Assembly: GCA_917880885.1 (NCBI GenBank)
Contig: OU862922.1
Span: 22,568,627 to 22,632,626, forward strand
Reading direction: 5' to 3'
From: Limnephilus marmoratus
Taxonomy: Eukaryota > Arthropoda > Insecta > Trichoptera > Limnephilidae
Length of the DNA: 64,000 nt
A program made the translations under genes and the position numbers. Numbering within the stretch: position 1 is the first letter of the stretch; every line of letters starts with the position of its first letter. Shown in pieces: positions 21,691-32,051 of this stretch. The notes below the pieces were generated by a model. The model saw only the letters and a list, made by a program, of their open reading frames with translations. It ran no database searches and had not been told where the DNA came from.

Positions 21691-22054
21691 AGCTGGGTCC
21701 ACACATGTTCTTTTGTCCGTTCCGTTCCGTATCAAAAACTCTGGACGCAAGTAAAAATAGCCCGTACCTCCGTAACGTCACTGCGATCATCGGCATCGCG
21801 TGTTCATTCCATTCGACAGAGAGAACGACCTGCGCATGCCGCGATCGCGTCCAGACTGGCGCATATCCGTATCGTATCGCCTTTGAACGGGCCGAATAAA
21901 CCGACTCCCGATGGATCGGGGCGTACCTCTACCCGTATCGTACCTCCGTAACACCGTACCGTTCCGAACGGGCGTCCAAACTAGCGTTCTTGATCGCGAC
22001 GCTGATACGGAACGGAGGAACGGAACGGACAAAAGAACATGTGTGGACCCATCT
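21691..22054. mobile_element. 364-bp MITE with TTA target duplication (Harbinger-like)
   Basis: The left end reads AGCTGGGTCCACACATG and then TTCTTTTGTCCGTTCCGTTCC. The right end is its complement over about 40 bp with a small insertion. TTA flanks both sides (21688-21690 and 22055-22057), the 3-bp duplication made by PIF/Harbinger elements. The interior is GC-rich and carries repeated GTAC/CGTA-type motifs but no transposase. It lies against a pogo-like fragment and may have inserted into it. Confidence 0.75.
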
Positions 22055-22261
22055 TTAAAATCAACTGTGTAAGGAATCATGTCAATCACTATAAGCGAAG
22101 TCATTATACATCTGATTTTGTTATAAAGAATTTTATTTGAAAATCAAACTTCGTTGTGTAATTACTGAATTTAAATAATATTTATGTTTCAAGATACTAC
22201 GATACGAAGCTGCACTGATATCGACTGGCTGTACCGACGCAATATTGATTATATCCCGTGG

Positions 22262-22510
22262 AGATTCTTCATTGCTGAGGATCGTGTGCTCTACTCCAAT
22301 TTCCATGGTGGATAAGGCTCTTTCTTCCGGTCCCCGCAGTCCTGCGCTATGTGGAGAGCGAAGGACATCGACGTACCAGAGACGCCAGTGATACTTGGTC
22401 ACTTCAGCGCTGCGGTGACCTTCCTCTGCCTTCTACTTTGTCAGTGACTATGAGTTTCTCCAAGTTGGAGTCCTCAGTTTGGCGATCAACGTGTCCAAAG
22501 TATTTTAAAG
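22262..22510 (-). pseudogene. LINE endonuclease-RT C-terminal fragment
   Basis: The minus strand reads LKYFGHVDRQTEDSNLEKLI, then VTDKVEGRGRSPQR, then SDQV, and later RAHDPQQ. LKYFGH..R....NLEKLI..GKVEG.R.RGR...RW.DQ is the well-known C-terminal stretch of insect RTE-like endonuclease-reverse transcriptases, and HDPQQ is close to their C terminus. Stops and frame changes occur throughout. It is a dead fragment of an element distinct from those at 5900 and 7063. Confidence 0.75.
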
Positions 22511-22599
22511 ATGCGTTATAGGCAGATAAATTAAAAAAAAAATAGAAAAATCAAATATTGTTGATTATTTTGACCATTTAGATTGGTCATTTTAAGAGA

Positions 22600-22861
22600 C
22601 TGCCTAGCGATTCCTTATTTTTTATGAGATCGTTATTGGATAACGGACGTAATCACGTAATAATGTGATTTTTATGGCTGTTATTTGCGTTTTCTATGTA
22701 CAACGTACATTAAATGAGAAAATAATCATGCTTACTTGCAGGAATTCATGTGTAAATCGATCTAAACTAAAATATATGATTTAAAAATCATACAAATCTG
22801 ACAGGAGATTACGTCCGTTATCCAATAACGATCTCACAAAAAATACGGTATCGCTAGGCTG
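22600..22861. mobile_element. 262-bp MITE with 55-bp TIRs
   Basis: C.GCCTAGCGAT.CC starts both ends, and complementarity continues through GAGATCGTTATTGGATAACG and GACGTAAT for about 55 bp. The interior is AT-rich with no coding capacity. The target duplication could not be read clearly, so the superfamily is open. Confidence 0.8.
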
Positions 22862-23559
22862 GTAACAATATAACTGATCAAGCACAAAAATTTTATTCAT
22901 TCTTAAACACTTCCAAGGAACTTATTGTTTTTATTTAACTTATGTTCCTATAATTAATTTTTAAGGCTTCTCATTATCCCATATGGTTTTCAAAAGAATT
23001 AATTTTCAATAAAAAACAAATGCACAAATTATATAAGCAATCTAGAAACGTTAACGATTGTATATTATTTATTGTAAAAGCCCACTCGGGCGTAAATAAA
23101 TAATAATTGAAAGCCTTTTGTGGATGTCTAGCTCTTCCAGAATGGACACATTTGTGCGTCTGGCAGACCATGGAATCCTGAACATTTTTCTCCAACACCA
23201 CATTTCTATGGCGTCTATTCATTTTCTTTCCATGACTTTGTACTACGTTTCGACACTATACTGAACAATTGGGAAACTCATTGTTCGGACGATATAGGAA
23301 ATAGGCTATTGAAATTTAATTCACAGAAATTGATACTATGATTTCCTCTACAAACTTAATTCTAAGATAAAAATAGAAAAATTTGCAGGATTTTCATTCA
23401 AATTCAGCGGGTTTTCCATCTTGAAATATGTTTTTTAATAACTTTAAATGTTTTTTTTTTTATACAAAGATTTGTATTATATTGTAGCAAATCCTGATTT
23501 TGAAAAATTGAAGAATATAATTTATTTTTTGTAAATAAAGATAAGAAATATTATCTTTT
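22862..23559. other. AT-rich spacer
   Basis: No gene or element was recognised; the stretch contains T-rich runs near 23450 and 23550. Confidence 0.4.
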
Positions 23560-23812
23560 TTTTTACATTAGCTCCACGCAGGAGGCCCTGAGGAAAATAA
23601 CTCCCTTCAGGGCCTATATCATCTTGGGGGACGTTGTGTGGAGAGTTTTTTCATGACAGGAAAGAGAGGAAGTTCTGAAAAGTAAAGGGTATGAAGGGTG
23701 GGTAAGAATATGAGGTTCAGTGTGTCCAGGAGTGTCAGACGGATGAATCCATCCCTCCCACTGTGGTGCAAGGCGATGTTCCGTGAGAGTACGGCTGTAG
23801 AAGTCTGAATGT
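23560..23812 (-). repeat. LINE-tailed SINE-like retroposon, partial
   Basis: On the minus strand this ends in the LINE tail (hairpin GCCCTGAAGG...CCTCAGGGCC and GCTAATGTAAAAAAA). The body is shared up to about 23805 and then stops, so this copy is truncated at its 5' side. It contains the segment that distinguishes the long form. Confidence 0.6.
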
Positions 23813-24108
23813 AATTTAATTTCCCTCAAATAAAATTAAATAAGTAATATGTTCATCAATTTTCTTGCATTATAAATATTTTACAAATCTTGATTTCTGA
23901 CTTTTTGTTTGCTTCAAAATGTGTAATTTTTTTTATTTTACGTTATGCTGAATAATACAATTAAAACAATAAAACTTATTAAAAGGTTTTTTTTTTCTTC
24001 ATGTATTTATAGTACTTATAAGTAGTCTGTTTTTTAAATGAAATAAATACTAAAATGCATTATTTTCCATTTCTGGAAATTTAAATACTTTTACATTATT
24101 ATCAAATT

Positions 24109-24155
24109 CAGAGATCGGCAAAGTGAGGCTCCGGAGCCGCATGACGCTTTTGTAA
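24109..24155 (+). repeat. Solo hAT terminal-repeat remnant
   Basis: CAGAGATCGGCAAAGTGAGG followed by CTCCGGAGCCGCATG is a typical hAT end (CAG.G.TCGGCAA...GAGCCGCATG). No partner end or transposase was found nearby. Confidence 0.5.
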
Positions 24156-24274
24156 TTAAGGAATACAATTTATGTATTCCTTAATAACATAATATTTTGT
24201 TATCAATGAATAAAATTTTATTATCAAGTTTTATTCAGCGTACCCATAATTTAATGAAGTACTAAAATTAGGGG

Positions 24275-24678
24275 GCGTCTACTAATATCTACAGGAATTC
24301 CAAAAACTGAAAAAAATCTAACTAATATCAATGAGAAGGAAAGTGTTGACGAATATCTACAGCTCAAACTGTTGAAGAATATCTATGAGAACCAAAGTGT
24401 TGACGCATATCTACAGCACTGGCAGAGGTTGGATTTGCAATTATATATAGCATATTGGAATAACGTAATATAGCGTATGCAGTTTAAAAAACTTAATTTA
24501 TGTAAGTATGTATGTAAAAATCCCTAATATCGGACTATTGGACACATTTAGCTGATTAATCCAACCTACTCTCTGTAGATATTAGTCAACACTCTGAAGT
24601 TCGTAGATGTTAGTTCAACATATGAGCTGTAGATATTCGTCCGACATACAGGCTGTAGATATTAGTATCTGGAGTCCT
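24275..24678. mobile_element. MITE with reiterated inverted AATATCTACAG motif
   Basis: The left arm carries AATATCTACAG-like motifs near 24288, 24352, 24377 and 24409. The right arm carries the complement CTGTAGATATT near 24574, 24603, 24630 and 24654. Several are followed or preceded by GTTGAC, so the extended unit is about TGTTGACGAATATCTACAG. The arms together form a long imperfect palindrome around AT-rich unique sequence. Subterminal motif clusters of this sort usually bind a transposase. No coding sequence is present and the exact ends are uncertain by several bases. Confidence 0.65.
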
Positions 24679-25264
24679 AAAATTATGATAAATGTTTACT
24701 AAATCCAAAGATATTGAAATATAAGTAGATGTGCTATCTGCTGTTTTTACTATGTGGGTCTGCGCTTCCGGGTGTCGCCGATATTGTTTATCAATTAACA
24801 AATAAACTAAAAGAACAAATAATTAACAAATAAACCAAACGAACGTTAAACTAAACGAACGAATTCTTTCCTTATTCAAAATATATTGTTAACCAATATT
24901 AATGCATATTTTCAAAAAATCAACGAAATGAACAAATTCTTTTTGTATGAAAACTACGCTAATTAGCGCGTAGTCCGGCGACAGTTGCGCAGACACCATA
25001 GCATATCTCTTCTGTATTTGAATATCCTTTGACTAAATCAAACAGATTTGCTCTCAAATTTTTTTTGAATCGTTATAATGCAAAGATTTGGCTAATAAGT
25101 TTGCCGAACACTGATCTAAATGATACCGAGTATTTTGAAATAAAAAGTAAGTGTTAAGCGTGTCCCTATTATGTAAATATTTACTGGTTATATTTATGAA
25201 TAGTACAATAGAACAAAAGTGATTATGAAATTGGGAGACTGGTTGATGGAGACCTTTGTTCTCT
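24679..25264. other. AT-rich spacer
   Basis: Nothing was recognised beyond short imperfect repeats of AACAAATAAAC near 24795-24835. Confidence 0.4.
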
Positions 25265-25335
25265 CCAGGGCTCAACCCTTTGCCTTTCATCGCAGCGGGA
25301 AGGATGGATTCACACATCATTCCTGTAGTGTTGCC
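25265..25335 (+). repeat. Body fragment of the LINE-tailed SINE-like family
   Basis: CATCGCAGCGGGAAGGATGG then ATTCACACATCATTCCTG matches the middle section of the long-form copies. It lacks both the LINE tail and the far end. Confidence 0.5.
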
Positions 25336-26467
25336 AACTCGGATTTTGAAAAAGGTGTAGGCCAGATTAGAAAATTATGTAGTATTAGTAAAATTTGTAT
25401 ATGAAAAGTTCATAGATCCACATATTTTTTTTTTCGTGAAATGAAGAAGTTAGGGTACGTGAAACTGAATAAAACATATTGTATTTTGTTTTACAATTTA
25501 TTTAATCCATAAGCTGCTGAATTATTCTGCAGTATTATTTTGGCTGGTGTATTTTCCTGAATAAAAAACGTGTTTTTACTTACTCATTTCTAAGGAAACT
25601 CCTGAATGTCATAAGATATTACATTGTCATTGTTTACAAATACCTATACCAAAAGCTTTAGTAATTTCGTTTTTACACATAATTATTTACAAAAACGAAA
25701 TAACATTAAAAACGACTATACATGCGATCCGCAGCTTACGGGTTAAAGAGATAGAACTCAGGCAGCATTTGAACCGTTCTTCGTACTTGCAATATTAGCG
25801 TATTAACCCCTTTTCATCTCTGGTATTGTAAATTATGGTTTAAGACTAAAATACTCAATTTTCAGTCAAATTATATTTATTAAAATATTAATGAAGGCTC
25901 GCTGTTTGTTTTTTAGCCACTTTTTATGAAAAGTAAGCATTTCATTAGAAAGTCTGTTTCTGACGTTAGTTTTTGTCAAATTAATCGCAGAAAACAGATG
26001 CTCGACATTCGCACTGCTTTGAGGCAAGTTAATAACTTTTGTACTGTAATGTTGTCGTGTGAGTGCTGTGTGTCTGGTGGGTGGAACTCGGTAATGAAGA
26101 GAGTAGGTATAATTGGTACTGGTATTGGGGAGCTGCTGGTAGCAAAAGAGACATACCTACTTCTTTATATAAACTGGACCAGTAAGAGAAACATTTGAGA
26201 CTTCACCTTTTCTTATTTTTGAAATATGACATCAAAACTCATCAGCTTTGATTTGCTGATTTTCTTGAAATGGAAGATTTGTGTTTCTTGGAGTTCTCCA
26301 TTCACGGTCTAACTTGGTAAGATTTGTTGGAAATAATCCTGAAAATAGTCGAGCACTTTCATCTGCAGGACTTCTTATGTGGCACGGACTCTAGCAGTAT
26401 GAAACCACACCACACCACAACGCACCACATAATTTGTCCCGCAGACAGGGGCGCCTCTGTCTTTAAA
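25336..26467. other. AT-rich spacer, no gene recognised
   Basis: A 90-residue frame at 25926-26198 has no recognisable domain, and no repeat support was found. Confidence 0.4.
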
Positions 26468-26470
26468 TAA

Positions 26471-26628
26471 GGGAACGTACCCATACTACGTGACACGTTT
26501 AGGGAGGGGGGGGTCTTCAAAATGTCACGCTCCATACAAATGAGCGGCGGGTTGCTTAGGATTTTGGTCACCGGGGGGGGGGGGTTAAAAATTGCAAAAA
26601 GTTGGTCATGTAGTATGGGTACGTTCCC
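26471..26628. mobile_element. 158-bp MITE, GGGAACGTACCC ends, TAA duplication
   Basis: GGGAACGTACCCATACTAC opens the left end and its complement closes the right end. TAA flanks both sides (26468-26470 and 26629-26631). The interior holds G-rich runs, including 13 consecutive G near 26574-26586. The layout (GGGNACGT ends around G-rich and C-rich runs) is that of a MITE type common in insect genomes and often linked to ISL2EU/Harbinger-like donors. Confidence 0.75.
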
Positions 26629-26631
26629 TAA

Positions 26632-26929
26632 AGTAACTGAAAATATACTTCTTCAGCCTAATGAGATGTGTAATTTTTTCAATTTGTACAATTTCAAAGA
26701 AAATACGTAGATTCTGCGACTGAAGTTCGTAGGTGTACAGGGAAGGCCTAAAATACTTAGATCTAAAAAGACGTAGAGTTGGCAACGCTATCACTTCAGC
26801 TTTTCAATTGCTACCTGAACTGTAAACATACATTCATACATAGAGTGAATGAGTGAAAGAGTTGGTAAGTCTTCTTTGCAGCAGGAAATTATACGTACGG
26901 GTATCAAATTACGCGTATCGACCTGCACA
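26632..26929. other. AT-rich spacer
   Basis: No supported feature in this stretch before the degraded Helitron-like element. Confidence 0.35.
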
Positions 26930-27207
26930 ACCGGAATGGCGCAGTGAAAAACTGAGCAGGCATCTCCGCGGCCCCCTTTTGCGAGAGAAGGCCCGTACTG
27001 ATTTGCGAGAGAAGGCCCGTACTGAACACCTTGAACCGGGCGACCGAATCGGCCCGAGAGCAGGTATATGGAATTGAGCGGTCGACTTCCTGTGCCCTTT
27101 GTAGGCACACACTCCTCGCCTTATCCACATTCAAACATCGTTTTTTCTTTGTATATTTAATTCAACAAGCGCTTCTCGCTTCATCCACATACACCCGTCA
27201 AATATTC

Positions 27208-27445
27208 GATTGCGATGAAACCTTGGGGATTTGATGTGTGCATCCAGTCGATTCTTTCTGTATAGAATAGTGAGCTCTGGCATCGTGAAATTATGCATTG
27301 CTAAACCGTTCATCCGATTGTGATGAAACTTTGGGGATTTGATATATGAATGCCCGCGATGGTTTTTGTATAAAATAGTGAGCTCTGGCATCATGAAATT
27401 ATGCATTGCTAAACCGTTCATCCGATTGCGATGAAACTTTGGGGG
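27208..27445 (+). repeat. 108-bp tandem repeat, just over two copies
   Basis: GATTGCGATGAAAC begins at 27208, 27316 (one change) and 27424. Each unit contains GGGGATTTGAT, AATAGTGAGCTCTGGCATC and ATTATGCATTGCTAAACCG. The same motifs occur once in unit 7 and, diverged, before the 126-bp arrays of the other units. Confidence 0.8.
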
Positions 27446-27554
27446 AGCGGTCGACTACCTGTTCCCTTTGTAGGCGCTCACTCCTCGCTTCATCCGCATT
27501 CAGATATTGTTTTTTCTTCATATATTTAATTTAACACACTCCTGCTCGCTTCGC

Positions 27555-27790
27555 CTTTTAGGGAAACGAAGGAGAGGAGAGTTCTGGGAAGGAAAAAGGA
27601 TTAAAGGGTGGATAGGAATCTGGGGATCAGTGTGTCCTGATCATCAGACCTAGACAAACCTCATCCCATGAACCCGGGCACCTCTGCTAAATCACTAAAC
27701 GTAGCGAATCATCTAGGGTGACCTATGGCAGAGGTGTTGGTTATCCAATAAAGGTTCCTGAGGCGACGGTTCCTATTCCCGCCTCCCAAA
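27555..27790 (-). repeat. LINE-tailed retroposon, short form, nested
   Basis: The body matches the family but has the same internal deletion as the copies at 2960-3135 and 44525-44815. The LINE tail itself is missing on this copy. It interrupts the Helitron-like sequence between two of its 3'-type motifs. Confidence 0.55.
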
Positions 27791-27989
27791 TTGAACCTCA
27801 GATCTGGTAAGTAAACACGGCCAAAGCCATTTCAAACAAAGTTTCAATTCTGAATGGTGATTTTACACCAGAACTTATACTTTATAAGTTAATTAGTGTT
27901 AATGAGAAATAACACAAACTAATCAATCAAAAAATAATTAATATATTACGTTAATTATAAAAATATTATATTACGTTATTTTGATAACC

Positions 27990-28570
27990 AATTTAAAAAT
28001 AATTTTAATTTCAAAATACAAAAAATTTAAAAATCCAAAAAATTTTAAATTTCATAAAATTTTAAATCCAAAAAAATTTTAAAATCCAAAAAATTTTAAA
28101 ATTAAAAAAAAATAAAATCCAAAAAATTTTAAAATCGAAAAAAATTTTAAAATCCAAAAAATTTCAAAATCCAAAAAATTTTAAAATCGAAAAAATTTTA
28201 AATTCCAAAAAATTTCAAAATCGAAAAAAATTTCAATATCCAAAAAATTTTAAAGTTCACAAAATTTTAAAATCCAAAAAATTTAAAATCAAAAAAATTT
28301 TAAAATCGAAAAAAATTTTAAAATCCCAAAAATTTCAAAATCCAAAAAATTTTAAAAACGAAAAAATTTTAAAATACAAAAAATTTAAAAATCGAAAAAA
28401 ATTTCAAATTTCAAAACAATTTAAAAATCCAAAAAAATTTAAAATCAAAAAAATTTAAAAATCGAAAAAAATTTAAAAATCCAAAAAATTTAAAAATCCA
28501 AAACATTTTAAAATCTGAAAAAAATTTAAGATCCATAAAATTTCAATATTATAAAAATTCCAAAAAAAAT
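27990..28570. repeat. AT-rich minisatellite, about 17-bp unit
   Basis: About 30 degenerate copies of TTTTAAAATCCAAAAAA (alternating with TCGAAAAAA) fill this stretch. The only regular non-A/T bases are the C or CG in each unit, so the pattern is spaced at roughly 16-19 bp. It lies inside the degraded Helitron-like element. Confidence 0.85.
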
Positions 28571-28797
28571 GGATTAAAAAAATAACTTTTATTCCCATAC
28601 TGAACTCCTTGAACCAGTTGACCGAAGTGGCCCTATAGTAGGTGTACCAAATTGAGCAGTCTACTGCCTGTGCCCTCTATGTGGCGCACACACCTCGCTT
28701 CGTCTACATTCAAACATCGTTTTTTTCTTCAAATATTTATTGAACACACACTCCTCGCTTCATCCACGTTCACACATCAAATCGCACAGTGCTTTAA

Positions 28798-28831
28798 CCC
28801 GTCAGTTGCTTCTGCAACGGGCAAAACCTAG
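28798..28831 (+). other. Helitron-type 3' end: hairpin plus CTAG
   Basis: CCCGT and TGC pair with GCAACGGG around a TTCT loop with a 4-nt bulge, and six bases later the element ends in CTAG, followed by T. The same terminus recurs with CTAG ending at 30979, 33131, 35383, 37638, 39955 and 42206. A variant with a GCCCCG spacer ends at 45396. A GC-rich hairpin a few bases before CTRR is the recognised 3' terminator of Helitrons. Confidence 0.7.
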
Positions 28832-30979
28832 TATATAGTATTGTTTGGTTTTGGGAGAGGTCTTTTTCCGCGCACTTTTTGGTTGACGCAAAAACGACCA
28901 GTACGCCCTTTGCGTTTCACCCACCTCAAGGTTCACTTTCGGTTGAAGCAAATTGGGACTGAAAACTGTAAGCAAATTTTTTTCGACAAAATGAAATATA
29001 TACAGGGATTTATTCTCCGATACGAATCGGCGGCGAAAACTAGAAGCTCTACTCGAATCACTCGATTCGGCTCGGTTGTATTTCCCGCCGACAGATAGCG
29101 TTTCAAAAAAAAAATGACAAAAAAAGACTTAGCATTTTCCTCAAAGGAAAATGCTAGGTCTATGGTCAAAATCTTAGATGTCAAATTTTTAGCCTAACAA
29201 AACGGAACTCTCGGCGGTTTCGGTCGTTGTTTTTCGGAAAACGACATTACCGCCGAAAAACCGATTCCGGGCTAGATGTTTTTTGAAAATACGATAGCCG
29301 GATAGATTCCGCAACTTTTAACACCAATAAAACATATGATTCTCATATAAAATATGTCAGGAGATGCAGACAAAACTCGAAATTTTCCGAAAAAAAATCA
29401 TCAAAACACGCGCTCACAGATTCCATCGGAAGTTTAAATATTCCTGGCCAGTTCAAATTAACACGTTTTTCATTCGGGGTAGGTACCTACTTATTTCGGT
29501 AGTATTGCAAATATGATGAAAAAAGCTAAGATTGCCGGAATCTAAGGAAATGCGCAGGTACCTACCTGAATAGGTACCTACACAACGAATTAGGTTTTAA
29601 TGCAATAAATACTAAGGTAAGGTTGTTTCGATGATACAGAATAATTGAACTTTTTTAAAGTTAATTTTCACGTTCTGTGATGGTTCTACTCAAATTCTAT
29701 TGTTTTATCATTACAGACCAGTTACATCACAAAACTGAAATAATTACAGAACTCGAACGGAACTTTATAGAACTGAAAATTTACTAGAAAAGTTTAAAGA
29801 ATTGTCAATTTTTTTTATTAATTATTATTTTTTATTTTTAAGTGTGTTCTATTTGAACATTGTTAAATAAAAAAAAAAATATATATATATATATATATAC
29901 ATTACGCGTGTTCTAGGTAGGTACTTACTTGCGGGGACTTTTTTCATTTAAAAATCAAAACATGATATTGAATGAATTTATTTATAGTGAAAATTATTTT
30001 ATGCTCAACAGCATAATGGCGTCGTTTTGGTGAAATATTACAACAAAGTACCTACTTAGTACTTACACTTGCAAAATGAAATACAATACAACTACAATAG
30101 TGAGCTCCGGCATAATGAAATTTTGCACTGCTAAACCGTGCAACCGATTGTTATTATTAATGGACTATTTGTGCGTAAATAAATTAATTATATACAGCGG
30201 GTACCCGGCATGCGTTGCGAGGCCACTTTAACTTCGGGGTCAACTAAACCGTAATGGTTCCCTACCAAGTCCCGGGAAACAACATTATAAAATTATGCAC
30301 TTTATAAAATTATATACAACGGGTACCCGGCATGCGTTGCAAGGCCACTTTAACCTAAGGGTCAACTAAACTGTAATGGTTCCATCCCAAGTCCCCGGAA
30401 ACTACATAATAATGCAAGCGCCTGCACTATGTAACATTATATACAACGGGTACCCGGCGTGCGTTGCAAGGTCACTGTAACCTAGGAGTCAACTTTACTG
30501 TAATGGTTTCATCCCGATTCCCGGGAAATAAAATTTTAATGCAAGCGCCTGCAATTTATAACATAATATACAACGGGTACACGGCATGCGTTGCAAGGTC
30601 ACTGTAACTTCGGGGTCAACTTAACTGTAATGGTTCCATCCCAATTCCCGGGAAATAACATTTTAAAGCAAGTGCCTGCAATATATAACATGATATACAA
30701 CGGTTACTCGGCATGCGTTGCAAGGTCACTGTAACCTCGGGATCAACTTAACTGTAATGGTTCCATTCCAATTCCTGGGAAATTACATTTTAATGCAAGC
30801 GCTGCACTACATAACATTATATACAACGGGTACCCGGCATGCGTTGCAAGGCCACTGTGAACTCAGGTTTCTTCATATATTTAATTTAACACACACTCCT
30901 CCTCGCTTCATCCACGTTCACACGTCAAATCGCATAGTGTCTTAACCCGTCAGTTGCTTCTGCAACGGGCAAAACCTAG
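28832..30979 (+). mobile_element. Helitron-like array unit 1
   Basis: The unit starts at TATATAGTATTGTTTGG directly after the preceding CTAG. A region of about 1.3 kb without coding potential follows, including a perfect 12-bp stem hairpin at 29130-29156, a GTAGGTACCTAC palindrome and a TA microsatellite near 29880. Then come six copies of a 126-bp repeat and the common 3' end with hairpin and CTAG. The start does not carry the classical 5' TC, so Helitron-like is the safest name. It is almost identical to unit 2, which points to a recent duplication. Confidence 0.7.
30192..30855 (+). repeat. 126-bp tandem repeat block of unit 1, six copies
   Basis: GGTACCCGGCATGCGTTGC or a close variant occurs at about 30200, 30322, 30449, 30576, 30702 and 30829, a spacing of 122-127 bp. 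Each monomer carries two perfect palindromes, CGGGTACCCG and TTCCCGGGAA, with CACTGTAACCTCGGGGTCAA between them. Equivalent blocks hold 6, 7, 7, 8 and 7 copies in units 2-6 and 4 in unit 7. The period is divisible by three, which creates the repeated open frames seen here. Confidence 0.9.
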
Positions 30980-32020
30980 TATATATAGTATTGTTTGGTT
31001 TTGGGAGAGGTCTTTTTCCGCGCACTTTTTGGTTGACGCAAAAACGACCAGTACGCCCTTTGCGTTTCACCCACCTCAAGGTTCACTTTCGGTCGAAGCA
31101 AATTGGGACTGAAAACTGTAAGCAAATTTTTTTCGACAAAATGAAATATATACAGGGATTTATTCTCCGATACGAATCGGCGGCGAAAACTAGAAGCTCT
31201 ACTCGAATCACTCGATTCGGCTCGGTTGTATTTCCCGCCGACAGATAGCGTTTCAAAAAAAAAATGACAAAAAAAGACTTAGCATTTTCCTCAAAGGAAA
31301 ATGCTAGGTCTATGGTCAAAATCTTAGATGTCAAATTTTTAGCCTAACAAAACGGAACTCTCGGCGGTTTCGGTCGTTGTTTTTCGGAAAACGACATTAC
31401 CGCCGAAAAACCGATTCCGGGCTAGATGTTTTTTGAAAATACGATAGCCGGATAGATTCCGCAACTTTTAACACCAATAAAACATATGATTCTCATATAA
31501 AATACGTCAGGAGATGCTGACGAAACACGAAATTTTCCGAAAAAAAATCATCAAAATACGCGCTCACAGATTCCATCGGAAGTTTAAATATTCCTGGCCA
31601 GTTCAAATTAATACGTTTTTCATTCGGGGTAGGTACCTACTTATTTCGGTAGTATTGCAAATATGATGAAAAAAGCTAAGATTGCCGGAATCTAAGGAAA
31701 TGCGCAGGTACCTACCTGAATGGGTACCTACACAACGAATTAGGTTTTAATGCAATAAATACTACGGTAAGGTTGTTTCGATGATACAGAATAATGGAAC
31801 TTTTTTTAAGTTAATTTTCACGTTCTGTGATGGTTCTACTCAAATTCTATTGTTTTATCATTACAGACCAGTTACATCACAAAACTGAAATAATTACAGA
31901 ACTCGAACGGAACTTTATAGAACTGAAAATTTACTAGAAAAATTTAAAGAATTGTCAATTTTTTTTATTAATTATTATTTTTTATTTTTAAGTGTGTTCT
32001 ATTTGAACATTGTTAAATAA

Positions 32021-32051
<31 letters not shown>

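Larger units (their letters stand above)
26930..28831 (+). mobile_element. Degraded Helitron-like element preceding the array
   Basis: Its 3' end has the same terminal structure as the array units: CACACTCCTCGCTTCATCCA, then a hairpin at 28798-28821 and CTAG at 28828-28831. Upstream it contains GAGAAGGCCCGTACTGA (twice), a 108-bp tandem repeat, a nested LINE-tailed retroposon and a long AT-rich minisatellite. The interior resembles that of the divergent unit at 42207-45396 (GCTAAACCGTTCATCCGATTG) more than the six regular units. No Rep/helicase protein is present. The 5' boundary is approximate. Confidence 0.55.
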
